The notes under the pieces were generated by a model. It saw only the letters and a program-made list of their open reading frames with translations. It was not told the origin of the DNA and did not search any database. Shown piece after piece: positions 7,754 through 16,107 of a stretch of 64,000 nt of DNA. Positions within the stretch are counted from its first letter, which is position 1. The number at the start of each line of letters is the position of its first letter. A program made the position numbers and the translations under genes. The stretch is from Limosilactobacillus gorillae. GTDB taxonomy: Bacteria > Bacillota > Bacilli > Lactobacillales > Lactobacillaceae. Location of the stretch: assembly GCF_001293735.1 (NCBI RefSeq), contig NZ_BCAH01000025.1, forward strand, positions 1-64,000. The letters are read 5' to 3'.

Positions 7754-8785
7754 TTATTCCACCACCTGTAAAGATTGATAAATTGGCATCAGAATACTTA
7801 AATACATAACCACTACCACCACAGCGAGGATAATTAGAATAAGAGGTTGGGTTAATTCCAGTAACTGTGCTGACCGTAACGACAGGCGTTTAAAATTTAG
7901 CCGGGCCACGGCCGCTAGTTCCTCACCAAGTTCTTGCTGTGTTAGCCCCCGATTTAAGAATGAGGGTAGCTCTTTAGGCAGGTAGTTTAGGTGTTCAAGT
8001 ACCCGCTCAAGGGGTTGTCCTCGTGACAATGCATCACTGATTCGCTTTCCAGTTAGATACAGCATCGAGCGTTGATCAAACTTACCCACTAATCGGTTAA
8101 TTTCTTGTAATGACATCCCATTTTCGACCATTACCGCCACGTTAGCAACCAGATAATAACCCCAATAGTATCGGGTTGGCTGACCGAGAACTGGCAAGGC
8201 GCACACAAACCGTACTCGCTGCTCAGGATTCATGGAAAACCACCTAGTAACTATCAAAAGCCCTCCACCCAATAGCACCCCCACCAGTGTTAATCCCACC
8301 GTTTTAACTACCGGAGGAATCAAAGCTGGGCTACCACTGCCCCAATTACTAACCTCAGGCAGGACAAAGTGAACTACCATAATGACAACCACTGCTAAAA
8401 AGGTAAGCAGGATTAGTGGATACTGCATAGCTGCTCGTAGGCGAGCCCGCTGCTTCGCCTGTAGAGATAGGAAGTGTCCCAACTGATGAATGGTATCACC
8501 CAATTTACCGTGCCGCTCTGCTAAACGTAACTGGTAATATGTGTCAATAGATAACCACGGCGCCATCGCCTCAGCAAGAGGCATTCCCGTCAACATTGCC
8601 TGATCGATTTCATTAAACATTTCCTTCCACTTGGGGTAGAGCCGAGCCGACATATTGACAAGCCGGCGCAGACTGATTCCCCGGTCAATCCCATCTCCTA
8701 AAAATAGTAACCAGTCAGCCAACTGCCCCGCCTTCATCTTAGCCGGCCGCGAACTTTTTAGCCGTTTCCTGCGTGATCTTCCCAT
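7754..8785 (-). CDS. comGB: ComGB, type II secretion F-domain protein
   Basis: 343 residues with two GspF-type repeats, each of helices plus a membrane segment (near residues 118-140, 166-186 and 312-335). It is the membrane platform protein of the competence pilus. The start follows GGGAGG by nine bases and lies 47 bases inside comGA. Confidence 0.93.
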   Translation of the reverse strand: MGRSRRKRLKSSRPAKMKAGQLADWLLFLGDGIDRGISLRRLVNMSARLYPKWKEMFNEIDQAMLTGMPLAEAMAPWLSIDTYYQLRLAERHGKLGDTIHQLGHFLSLQAKQRARLRAAMQYPLILLTFLAVVVIMVVHFVLPEVSNWGSGSPALIPPVVKTVGLTLVGVLLGGGLLIVTRWFSMNPEQRVRFVCALPVLGQPTRYYWGYYLVANVAVMVENGMSLQEINRLVGKFDQRSMLYLTGKRISDALSRGQPLERVLEHLNYLPKELPSFLNRGLTQQELGEELAAVARLNFKRLSLRSAQLLELTQPLILIILAVVVVVMYLSILMPIYQSLQVVE

Positions 8786-9698
8786 CTTTTACTGCCTCCC
8801 GTAAGTGTTGGTGCCAGACCGTGCTCATTACGTTTTCGTTCGATAGTTTACATTGTTTTGCAAGATCAAATAACACGGCAACCCCTCCCTGCCTGAGGGG
8901 AAGTAGGCGCTGATAGCAGGTTCCAGTAACAGCCTGAAGTAGGTCAACCTCACTAACCCCCAATTGATTCATTCGCGAGTAAACTCCGGCAGCACTACGA
9001 GCATGAACCGTTGCCAAAACAAGTTGACCAGACAATCCCGCCCGGATCGCCATCTTCGCCGTCATCGAATCACGAACTTCACCGATGATCAGTACGTGGG
9101 GACGGTGGCGAAGACTAACCCGCAGGAGTTCTTGATAGCTCATCCCTGCCAGTTCATTTACTTGGGTTTGGATAAACCAGGGCTCTTCAATCTCAACGGG
9201 GTCTTCAATTGTCATCACTATCTGATCTTTTTTGATCTCCCTAGCCAACCGATACATGGTCGTTGTCTTTCCCGCCCCTAGCGGTCCCGCAAATAATATC
9301 AGCCCACGGTTAAGTACTAGCTGATGCAGGGATTGCCATTGAGTTGGTACTAGCAATTGGTAATCCTCGCTAACGGGATAGATAAAGCGGATTACCAACG
9401 ATTCACGGCCCGCAAAGTCTCCCACCGTTGATAGACGCAGATTAATTATCCCCATACCCGTCGGCCAACTAATTCCTCCTGATTGGGGACGACGGTGTTC
9501 GGTAACAGCCATGTTGGCACGGTATTTAAAGTAAGCAATCACCTGGCGCCCCCCTTCATTTGATAAAGAACGGCGTTCCTTAATCCGTCCACTTTCAAAT
9601 GAGGCAAGCCGATAACGTCCCTGGTGGGGAAGTATATATGCATCGGCAACTCGTTCACCAATCATGGTGGCCATTTCCTTTCGTAACCAAGTTTCCAC
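8739..9698 (-). CDS. comGA: ComGA, competence pilus assembly ATPase
   Basis: 319 residues from a GTG at 9698 preceded by AAGGAGGG and seven bases. An in-frame ATG 27 codons upstream has no ribosome site and is rejected. Walker A is GPLGAGKTT, the Asp box is TIEDPVEIEE, Walker B is IGEVRDSMTA and the His box is LATVHARSAAG. It powers ComGC pilus assembly. No clear sigma-A promoter or obvious ComX-type box is visible in the 60 bases between its start and the upstream terminator. Confidence 0.93.
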   Translation of the reverse strand: METWLRKEMATMIGERVADAYILPHQGRYRLASFESGRIKERRSLSNEGGRQVIAYFKYRANMAVTEHRRPQSGGISWPTGMGIINLRLSTVGDFAGRESLVIRFIYPVSEDYQLLVPTQWQSLHQLVLNRGLILFAGPLGAGKTTTMYRLAREIKKDQIVMTIEDPVEIEEPWFIQTQVNELAGMSYQELLRVSLRHRPHVLIIGEVRDSMTAKMAIRAGLSGQLVLATVHARSAAGVYSRMNQLGVSEVDLLQAVTGTCYQRLLPLRQGGVAVLFDLAKQCKLSNENVMSTVWHQHLREAVKDGKITQETAKKFAAG

Positions 9699-9758
9699 GT
9701 TAAATCCCTCCTTAACTACTAAGTACGAAGAAACGTCTCGAGGTAACGAAAAAACACA

Positions 9759-9788
9759 AAAAACAGGCTGAAAATTCAACCTGTTTTT
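9759..9788 (-). terminator. hairpin with U-rich tail upstream of comGA
   Basis: AAAAACAGG and CCTGTTTTT arms, extended by TGAA/TTCA, form a hairpin; on the minus strand it is followed by a long T-rich run. It would insulate comG from read-through from the wall-hydrolase gene. Confidence 0.65.
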
Positions 9789-9830
9789 GATGAAGGGTAA
9801 TTTACCGCTGAATGGACTATCCTCAAAAAA

Positions 9831-9852
9831 GAGCGCCTCACTTGAGACGCCC
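9831..9852 (-). terminator. terminator of the LysM-NlpC/P60 gene
   Basis: The minus strand has GGGCGTCTC, loop AAGT, GAGGCGCTC, then TTTTTT. The stem is complete with G-U pairs. Confidence 0.8.
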
Positions 9853-9881
9853 AGGGATAAAAAGGTAGTGCAATTTTATTC

Positions 9882-10829
9882 TTAGTTAACAACTACGTAG
9901 TAGCTAGGCGCGTAAGATGACATGCTCGTAATCTTAACAGATTGACCAGGAGTTGGGGCCTGGATAAAGGTCCCGTTTCCGAGGGAAATCCCACAGTGGG
10001 ACGGTGCGCTGTCAGAACCAAAGAAGACAATTGCCCCGGCCGGCGCATTTTCAACGTCGTAATGGTGAGTTCCCAATGTTTGTTGTTGATAAGTTGTTCG
10101 GTAACTGGAACCCAAGCCATATGCCCACTGAACTAACCCGGAGCAATCAAACCCACTTATAGTGTTTCCACCATAAACGTACGGCGTTCCAATGACGGAT
10201 TGGGCCCGAGCAACGGCCTGAGCGGCTGTGTAAGTTGTCGAGGCCGTTGTGGTGGTCGTGGAAGTGGCGAGCTTCGTTGTTCTTGACGATGAGGCCGAAG
10301 AAGCAATGGTCATCATGGTCGTATTTGCCGTACTTGCCCCCGAACTTGCTGAACTTACAGTCTCAGCCGAAGAAGAAACGGCACTATCACTATCTGAAGA
10401 CATATCTGTAGCACTATTCGCACTCGTTACACCAGTACCTTGATTGGCGACACCACTTTGACTAACTGCACTTGCGGTGTCTGACGTAGAACCGACAGCG
10501 TTTGCAGTACTTGAAGAATCACTAGTAGCATTGACTGTGGAAGCCACTCCAGATGAGGAAACTGTTGCACTCGTGCTCGAAGTACTAGTTGTCTCCTTAG
10601 TTGGAATCGAGATTGTTTTTCCAGCAATAATTAAATTAGGGTTTTCTAGATGGTTGGCATTAATAATGTTGTCTATTGAGACGTGATAACGCTGAGAGTA
10701 TCCCCAGACCGTATCTCCCTTTTGAATCGTAACTGTATCCGCATGGGCGGTTGCTCCGGCGGCAGCCAAGCCAACAGCTCCAAAACCTAGGGTAACTGCA
10801 CACTTGAGTACTAAATTCTTTTTAATAAT
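9882..10829 (-). CDS. secreted LysM-NlpC/P60 peptidoglycan hydrolase
   Basis: Layout: a signal peptide ending ATAHA, one LysM domain (TVTIQKGDTVWGYSQRYHVS...), a long Ser/Thr/Ala-rich linker, and a C-terminal NlpC/P60 domain with the catalytic Cys in GFDCSGLVQWAYG and His in PSHCGISLGNG. These enzymes cut D-Glu to diamino-acid bonds in wall stem peptides. The first canonical start, TTG at 10769, lies inside the signal peptide. The full signal sequence (IIKKNLVLKCAVTLGFG...) is open back to two ATT codons at 10829 and 10826 behind AAGGATGTGA; the next codons upstream are ACA then TGA. Initiation at ATT, or a one-base frameshift, is needed. I use the first ATT. Confidence 0.8.
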   Translation of the reverse strand: MIKKNLVLKCAVTLGFGAVGLAAAGATAHADTVTIQKGDTVWGYSQRYHVSIDNIINANHLENPNLIIAGKTISIPTKETTSTSSTSATVSSSGVASTVNATSDSSSTANAVGSTSDTASAVSQSGVANQGTGVTSANSATDMSSDSDSAVSSSAETVSSASSGASTANTTMMTIASSASSSRTTKLATSTTTTTASTTYTAAQAVARAQSVIGTPYVYGGNTISGFDCSGLVQWAYGLGSSYRTTYQQQTLGTHHYDVENAPAGAIVFFGSDSAPSHCGISLGNGTFIQAPTPGQSVKITSMSSYAPSYYVVVN

Positions 10830-10888
10830 TGTTCACATCCTTTAAATATTTATCCTTTTACAAGGCCCCCTTAATATAAACGAAATAA

Positions 10889-10905
10889 ATTACCGCATCA
10901 TTACA
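10889..10905 (-). promoter_or_regulatory. possible WalR box
   Basis: The minus strand reads TGTAAT, five bases, GGTAAT, one base off the direct-repeat WalR consensus (TGTWAH-N5-TGTWAH). WalRK commonly controls NlpC/P60 hydrolases. It is 60 bases upstream of the gene and just downstream of a possible -10 (TATACT, complement of 10924-10929). Confidence 0.35.
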
Positions 10906-11029
10906 AAAGATAAGTAAAACATTAGTATAACTGTGACGTAATCATGAATTTTTACATTTACATTTCGAATGAAACGATTGTGATTTACCGTTATTTCTCT
11001 GTCACCTAAAAAAGATAGCTATGTAAGCA

Positions 11030-11069
11030 AATGGAGGAGTTGTAACAAACTTGTTACAACTCCTCCATT
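11030..11069 (-). terminator. strong hairpin after yebC
   Basis: Arms of 18 bases (beginning AATGGAGGAGTTG) pair perfectly around a four-base loop. Only TTT follows on the minus strand, so termination may be imperfect. It lies 20 bases beyond the yebC stop. Confidence 0.6.
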
Positions 11070-11089
11070 AGGATGATTGAAATTACCTT

Positions 11090-11833
11090 TTATTCGCCTT
11101 GATCGGCATCGTCAACGTAGGCTGCTTCGTAAACGTCAGCCACATCATCGTTGGCTTCTAATTCGTCAATCAGATGTTGGTATTGACCAACCTTATCAGA
11201 TGGAACCTTTGTCTGGTTTTCCGGAATCATCGTTACTTCAGCTGTTTCCAGTTCGTAACCTTGATCTTGTAAGGCATCCCGAACGGATGTCATCGCAGAC
11301 GGGTCGGTAAAGATTTGGAACTTATCGTCTTCAGCCTTCATATCTTCGGCACCGGCATCAAGTGCGTCCATCAACATATCGTCTTCGTCCTTGTCCAGAC
11401 CGTCACGAAGAATTTCAATTAATCCTTGGCGGTTGAACATGTAAGAAACGGACCCGTTGGCCCCCAATGAACCCCCAGAGTGGGTAAATGCGGAACGAAT
11501 GGCCGCAGCCGTCCGGTTCTTGTTGTCGGTCAAACAGAAGACCATCACAGCAACCCCACCGGGACCGTAACCTTCGTAAGTAATCTCTTCAAAGTTGGCC
11601 CCACCGGCACCGGTGGCCTTGTCAATTGCCCGTTGGATGTTTTGCTTCGGCATGTTAGCAGCCCGTGCTTTTTCCATCACCAACCGGAGTTGAGGGTTGT
11701 TGTCGGGATCTGGGTCACCTGCTTTAGCGGCTTGGTACAAATCACGTGAAATCTTTTGGAAAATCTTACCACGCTTAGCATCCTGAGCATTTTTACGACC
11801 CTGGATGTTATGCCATTTTGAATGTCCTGACAT
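11090..11833 (-). CDS. yebC: YebC/PmpR family regulator
   Basis: 247 residues. It begins [20 protein letters not shown], the hallmark of the family, followed by the three-domain pattern with GPGGVAVMV near residue 90 and an acidic C-terminus. YebC proteins bind DNA as regulators; recent work on the YebC2 group also links them to ribosomes stalled on proline tracts. It is a single gene with its own ribosome site GAGGAG. Confidence 0.93.
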   Translation of the reverse strand: MSGHSKWHNIQGRKNAQDAKRGKIFQKISRDLYQAAKAGDPDPDNNPQLRLVMEKARAANMPKQNIQRAIDKATGAGGANFEEITYEGYGPGGVAVMVFCLTDNKNRTAAAIRSAFTHSGGSLGANGSVSYMFNRQGLIEILRDGLDKDEDDMLMDALDAGAEDMKAEDDKFQIFTDPSAMTSVRDALQDQGYELETAEVTMIPENQTKVPSDKVGQYQHLIDELEANDDVADVYEAAYVDDADQGE

Positions 11834-11905
11834 GAACTAACTCCTCTTTTCTTTAAATGATAACAAACAGTCAAATTATACTAAACTAATGCTTATTTTT
11901 CAAGC

Positions 11906-12763
11906 CTATCCCCAAATCCGGCGCCAGACCCTAACCATTAGGCAACAAATAAATAGGCTCGCAGGGATTATTAATAGTGACCAGCCCTTATTGATGACAT
12001 CAGTCTCAACCTGCGTAATTAAGGGATTAAGACTGGTATCCGTAGTAAGTGATCCCTGATAAAAGCTAAGGGCAAGTAATCCCCCTGCAAATAAGACACT
12101 TACCCACGCCATCGCATCCCCGATCGTGATCGGAAATGACACCGTCTTGAAAAAGACCGCAATTACAAGACATAACAGTAGGACCACCGACGAAATAACC
12201 AACATCACGTTGGTGACTAACTTACCTATTTTAATGGCACTAGTCACTTCTTGAAGTTGGCTGGTGTTTAACTCCTGATTAACCTGCTGGGTCACCTGAT
12301 TTTCAATTGCGTTGACCACCGAGCTGTTGTTCAAGTTAACTGAAATCCCTAAGGCCTGTGTCAATTGCTGACTGGCCTGACTAACCATTGAGCTTTCAAT
12401 TCCAGACAAATCAACGTTAATCTCACGGCCTTCATAAACATCATCAATTACCTGTTCAATCAGCTGATTAGCCTCCTTTGTGCTCACTACCGTCCCCGTG
12501 TAGCCACTCTGACTAACACTCTGGTTGACTGTATTTTGGAGGCTACTTGTTAAAGTTGAGTTAGTAAGTTCCTTCTTAGCAAAGGATTTGTTTAAGACCG
12601 TTCCGTTAGCTAAGACGGCTATCATAAAAACGAGGGTTGATAAAACGGTCATCAGGGCTAGTAGAAAGTGGCGCCGAACTGGGTGAGGAACCATTTTTAC
12701 TTCCTCTTGTGGCACAACATCTTGCGCTTGTTGCTGGCGTTGGTACTCTGCTCTTGATATCAC
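11906..12763 (-). CDS. unknown four-helix membrane protein coupled to ccpA
   Basis: 285 residues, not recognised. A basic N-terminal tail (1-31), a membrane helix (about 32-53), a 125-residue polar, Asn/Gln/Ser/Val-rich outside domain without cysteines (about 56-178), then three helices (182-205, 211-235, 258-278) and a basic end. GTG start behind GGGGGT, only 18 bases after the ccpA stop, so it is probably co-transcribed with ccpA. The layout resembles small sensor or envelope-stress proteins, but no catalytic motif is visible. Confidence 0.75.
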   Translation of the reverse strand: MISRAEYQRQQQAQDVVPQEEVKMVPHPVRRHFLLALMTVLSTLVFMIAVLANGTVLNKSFAKKELTNSTLTSSLQNTVNQSVSQSGYTGTVVSTKEANQLIEQVIDDVYEGREINVDLSGIESSMVSQASQQLTQALGISVNLNNSSVVNAIENQVTQQVNQELNTSQLQEVTSAIKIGKLVTNVMLVISSVVLLLCLVIAVFFKTVSFPITIGDAMAWVSVLFAGGLLALSFYQGSLTTDTSLNPLITQVETDVINKGWSLLIIPASLFICCLMVRVWRRIWG

Positions 12764-12781
12764 AACCGTACCCCCATTTCA

Positions 12782-13804
12782 TTAACGGGTCGTTTGGCGT
12801 TCCTCAAAGCCGTGTGGCAAGATAACGTTTTGTTCACTACCATTTTCTTGACCATCTCCCTCTTGACTGTTGCCCATCAACTTGGTCAACAGGCGCATTG
12901 AAACAGCACCAATATCATAAAGCGGTTGGGTAACCGAGGTCATCTTCGGCCGGGTAATTTCTGTTAACTTGGTATCATTTGCGGCAATCAATTCAAATTC
13001 TTCCGGCACATTAACGCCGTGATCTGTTAAACCGTTCAAAAGACCGGCTGCAATCCCATCGTCAGAAACAAAGGCTGCCTTAGCTCCGCTGTCTAAAATT
13101 TGTTGAGTTAGATCGTAACCTTCGCGATAGGAATCATGGGCTTCAAAGATTAGTCCTTCATCAAAAGGTTGTCCAGCTTCTTGAAGGGCCTTTTGGTAGC
13201 CCGGGATCCGGAGCTGAGCGTTGATCGTGCTGGTCTTTGAACCAATTACCAGGGCAACCTTATCATTATTGTGTTCTAACAGGTATTGGATGGCTTCTTC
13301 CGTAGCCGCTTGGTAGTCAATCCGCACCGCCGGTAAGTTCTCATCATTAATAACTGAACCAGCCACCACCACTGGAATCGCAGAGGAAGAGAATTCCAGG
13401 CTCAATTCCTCGGAAATATCGTGACCCATGAAAATAATCCCGTCAACCTGTTTAGCCATCATACTCCGAACCACTTGTAAAGCCTTGCGGTCATCAGCAT
13501 CGGAGTTAGTCAGGATCATATTGTACTTGTACATTGAAGCGATGTCGTCAATCCCAAGGGCTAGCTTGGAGAAGTAGTCGTTAGTCACGTCAGGGATAAC
13601 AACCCCCACCGTTGTCGTCTTTTTGGAAGCTAACCCCCGAGCAACCGCATTAGGGCGGTAGTTTAACTCTTTAATAACGTCTAAAACCTTTTTCCGGGTT
13701 TCCGGTTTAACATTCGGGTTTCCGTTGACAACCCGCGAGACCGTAGCCATTGAGACCCGGGCTTCACGCGCAACCGTATAAATGGTTACTGATTGTTTTT
13801 GCAT
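12782..13804 (-). CDS. ccpA: catabolite control protein A
   Basis: 340 residues of the LacI family: N-terminal helix-turn-helix TIYTVAREARVSMATVSRVV, hinge RPNAVARGLASKKT, then a periplasmic-binding-like effector domain. CcpA with HPr-Ser-P controls carbon catabolite repression by binding cre sites. It lies divergent from pepQ, the classical lactobacillus arrangement that separates CcpA from other LacI members. The C-terminal tail after GNSQEGDGQENGSEQ is slightly longer than usual. Confidence 0.95.
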   Translation of the reverse strand: MQKQSVTIYTVAREARVSMATVSRVVNGNPNVKPETRKKVLDVIKELNYRPNAVARGLASKKTTTVGVVIPDVTNDYFSKLALGIDDIASMYKYNMILTNSDADDRKALQVVRSMMAKQVDGIIFMGHDISEELSLEFSSSAIPVVVAGSVINDENLPAVRIDYQAATEEAIQYLLEHNNDKVALVIGSKTSTINAQLRIPGYQKALQEAGQPFDEGLIFEAHDSYREGYDLTQQILDSGAKAAFVSDDGIAAGLLNGLTDHGVNVPEEFELIAANDTKLTEITRPKMTSVTQPLYDIGAVSMRLLTKLMGNSQEGDGQENGSEQNVILPHGFEERQTTR

Positions 13805-13857
13805 GATGCTCTCCTTCTTGATCTATTCTGTTTTCATAAGTTTTCATTCCAATCCAT

Positions 13858-13886
13858 AATATAGCAAAGTTCCCATTAAAGGGCAA
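13858..13886 (-). promoter_or_regulatory. ccpA promoter
   Basis: The minus strand reads TTGCCC, a 17-base spacer, TATATT, 54 bases before ccpA. I looked for a cre site in the pepQ-ccpA gap and saw no convincing one. Confidence 0.65.
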
Positions 13887-13918
13887 CTTTATGGATCAAT
13901 CTTATGGGTAATTTGCGT

Positions 13919-13924
13919 TATAAT
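13919..13924 (+). promoter_or_regulatory. pepQ -10 element
   Basis: A perfect TATAAT lies 44 bases before pepQ; a matching -35 is weak. Confidence 0.5.
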
Positions 13925-13968
13925 CAATTTAATGACCACTAACTTTATACCTTGAAAGGAACACCTCT

Positions 13969-15072
13969 ATGCAATACCAAAAATTACATCACCTGCAAGA
14001 AATCATCACCCAAAAGGAACTTGACGTCGCCTACTTGAGTGATCCAATGACTATCAAATACCTTACTGGCTTTGGCTCCGATCCAGTAGAACGGGTACTC
14101 GCCCTGCTGGTCTTTCCGGACCACGACCCCTTCTTGTTTGGCCCCGCCCTGGAAGTTGAGGCCATCAAGGGAACCGGTTGGCCGTTCCCTGTTTACGGCT
14201 ACCTGGACCACGAAGCCCCCTTTGAAATGATTGCAGCTGAAGTTAAGAAGCGAGTTGCTAATCCTAAAATGTGGGGCGCTGAGCTTGGCTTTTTAACCGT
14301 TACCCGGTTACGGGCCCTAAAGGAACGATTTACAAACGCCCATTTTAATTTTGATCTGACCCCAACAATCGAACAGATGCGCTTAATTAAGTCCGCCGAC
14401 GAAATCGATAAACTTAACGAGGCTGGTAAGTGGGCCGACTTCGCCTTTAAAGTTGGTTTCGAAGCCGTCCACGTCGGTCAAAGTGAGCAAGCCGTAGCCG
14501 CTGAGCTGGAATACGCCCTCAAAAAGCACGGAATCATGCAAATGTCGTTTGAAACACTGATCCAAGCGGGTCCTCATGCCGCTGAACCACACGGAGCAAC
14601 CAGCGATCGCATGATTCAAGATAACCAACTGGTCTTATTTGACCTAGGGACAATATACGATGGCTACATTTCAGATGCATCTCGGACAATCGCCGTAGGA
14701 AATCTAAACGAACGCCAAAAAGATATCTATAAGGTCTGCTTGGAGGCCCAGCTAACCGCCCAGGCAGCTGCTAAGCCAGGCATGACGGCTGCTGAACTTG
14801 ATCGGGTGGCTAGAGATGTGATCGAAAAGGCTGGCTACGGTGAATACTTCATCCACCGCCTTGGCCACGGGATGGGAATGAGTGAGCACGAATTCCCATC
14901 CATCATGGAAGGAAATAATATGCTTCTAGAACCTGGAATGTGCTTCTCAATTGAACCAGGAATCTACATCCCTGGCTTTGCTGGCGTCCGGATCGAAGAC
15001 TGCGTTCACATCACCAAAGATGGCTGTCTTCCCTTCACCCACACCACAAAAGAGCTACAATCCTTCAACTAA
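13969..15072 (+). CDS. pepQ: Xaa-Pro dipeptidase (prolidase)
   Basis: 367 residues, M24 metallopeptidase. The N-terminal creatinase-like domain covers about 1-125; the catalytic pita-bread domain carries FDLGTIYDGYISDASRTIAV (metal-binding Asp pair), HRLGHGMGMSEHEFP (His) and SIEPGIYIPG and RIEDCVHIT (Glu). It cleaves Xaa-Pro dipeptides in the cytoplasm during casein-peptide use. ATG follows GAAAGGA. Divergent from ccpA. Confidence 0.96.
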   Translation: MQYQKLHHLQEIITQKELDVAYLSDPMTIKYLTGFGSDPVERVLALLVFPDHDPFLFGPALEVEAIKGTGWPFPVYGYLDHEAPFEMIAAEVKKRVANPKMWGAELGFLTVTRLRALKERFTNAHFNFDLTPTIEQMRLIKSADEIDKLNEAGKWADFAFKVGFEAVHVGQSEQAVAAELEYALKKHGIMQMSFETLIQAGPHAAEPHGATSDRMIQDNQLVLFDLGTIYDGYISDASRTIAVGNLNERQKDIYKVCLEAQLTAQAAAKPGMTAAELDRVARDVIEKAGYGEYFIHRLGHGMGMSEHEFPSIMEGNNMLLEPGMCFSIEPGIYIPGFAGVRIEDCVHITKDGCLPFTHTTKELQSFN

Positions 15073-15089
15073 TTCTAAGTATCATAATG

Positions 15090-15128
15090 AAAAGCCTCTG
15101 GTACTCAGTTTGAGCACCAGAGGCTTTT
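15090..15128. terminator. bidirectional terminator between pepQ and the YtxH-like gene
   Basis: Arms AAAAGCCTCTGGT and ACCAGAGGCTTTT flank a short CTCA/TGAG extension. T-runs are available on both strands. Confidence 0.85.
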
Positions 15129-15145
15129 CATCATCCCTTGTTTTG

Positions 15146-15550
15146 TTATTCAGCGTCTTCAGTCGTCTTCTTTGCATCCTTGGTTTGATCAATCACGATG
15201 TCTTCTTCAGGTGCTGCCTGGTGCGCCTGGGCCAAAGTTTGGCGAAGCTGTTCAGTTTGAGCATCGAAGTTATCATTGGTGAAGTGATCGCCAACCTTAT
15301 TTACTTGGTCTTTTAAGGTATCCTTAACCATATCAAATTTATTGCTGGCGGTGTCTTGATAGTCACCAACCCTGCTGTCAACAACATCCAGGGCTAACAG
15401 AGAGTATTCCGTCAAGTGGTCCACGAGATCTAAAAAATGCCCCTGAACACTCTGACTAAGAGCCCGTCGTTTATCTTCACCCAGTGCCTTATAAGCAGTA
15501 ACAGCAACAAGGCTACCTAATGCTAACCCCGTTACAAACTTCTTCGACAT
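15146..15550 (-). CDS. YtxH-like small envelope protein
   Basis: 134 residues: an N-terminal hydrophobic stretch (FVTGLALGSLVAVTAYKAL, about 5-23), then a helical polar body and an acidic C-terminus. It resembles YtxH-domain proteins found next to DUF948 proteins in lactobacilli and bacilli; function unknown. It follows the DUF948 gene by 14 bases and is surely co-transcribed with it. Confidence 0.65.
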   Translation of the reverse strand: MSKKFVTGLALGSLVAVTAYKALGEDKRRALSQSVQGHFLDLVDHLTEYSLLALDVVDSRVGDYQDTASNKFDMVKDTLKDQVNKVGDHFTNDNFDAQTEQLRQTLAQAHQAAPEEDIVIDQTKDAKKTTEDAE

Positions 15551-15564
15551 ATTCTTTATTCCCC

Positions 15565-15978
15565 CTACTTATTCTTAGTACGCTTAAAAACCCGACTAAC
15601 AACACTCATTGCCATCATCTGAGCCGCCGACTTCATGAAACCATTGTGACGCTTTTCCCGCCGGCTTGCCAAATTTTCAACCAGATTCCGGGAGGCTTGG
15701 TTGGCATCTGAAACACTCTGACCTACGTCAGCAATTGCCTGAACGGCTGGATCAACTTGAACTGCCTTTTTATTGATATCTTCTAAAAGGGTGTTGCTAT
15801 TTTTTAAAATCTCTTCTAATTCCCCACTTAAGGTATCAACATCCTTAGTGAGTTGTTCCACGCTTTTGATCGCATCTTGAATTGCTGCGACCACCTTTAC
15901 CAAAAACCAGCCGATAAAAATTACTAAAACGACTAACGCTAAGGCTGCAACTAACCCCGCAAGTTGTCCAACAGTCAT
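15565..15978 (-). CDS. DUF948 domain protein
   Basis: 137 residues from the ATG at 15978, placed right after AAAGGAGGT; an in-frame ATG 12 codons upstream lies before this site and is rejected. One membrane helix (about 5-30) is followed by a coiled-coil stretch (VEQLTKDVDTLSGELEEIL...) and a basic C-terminus, the DUF948 pattern (B. subtilis YtxG). It is in an operon with the YtxH-like gene; such pairs are linked to general stress, function not established. Confidence 0.8.
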   Translation of the reverse strand: MTVGQLAGLVAALALVVLVIFIGWFLVKVVAAIQDAIKSVEQLTKDVDTLSGELEEILKNSNTLLEDINKKAVQVDPAVQAIADVGQSVSDANQASRNLVENLASRREKRHNGFMKSAAQMMAMSVVSRVFKRTKNK

Positions 15979-16004
15979 AGTGAAACCTCCTTTATTTAGC
16001 TTTA

Positions 16005-16033
16005 AGGATAGCATTATTAAGTATCGACCGCAA
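16005..16033 (-). promoter_or_regulatory. DUF948 operon promoter
   Basis: The minus strand has TTGCGG, a 17-base spacer, TATCCT with an extended TG. It diverges from the mscS promoter only seven bases away. Confidence 0.55.
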
Positions 16034-16039
16034 ATTGAT

Positions 16040-16069
16040 TTGCCGGAGATCCCTCTGGATTGTTATCAT
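16040..16069 (+). promoter_or_regulatory. mscS promoter
   Basis: TTGCCG, an 18-base spacer and TATCAT lie 38 bases before the channel gene. Confidence 0.5.
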
Positions 16070-16107
16070 AAGGAACAACGGTAATTTCAGAATAAAGGGA
16101 CGATTTC

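Noticed and set aside
9699-9758. TACGAAGA near 9724 as a ComX-type competence box for comG
   Set aside because: It lies on the plus strand, pointing away from comGA. The minus-strand readings match the streptococcal-type box at only about half the positions.
9699-9779. Upstream ATG start for ComGA
   Set aside because: No ribosome site; the GTG at 9698 has AAGGAGGG at ideal spacing and gives the usual family length.
10243-10450. Plus-strand frames opposite the Ser/Thr-rich linker of the wall hydrolase
   Set aside because: They are shadows of the repetitive linker codons with Val/Glu/Ala-rich nonsense composition and no ribosome site.
13805-13968. cre site between ccpA and pepQ
   Set aside because: TGAAAACTTATGAAAA-like stretches lack the central CG of the cre consensus.
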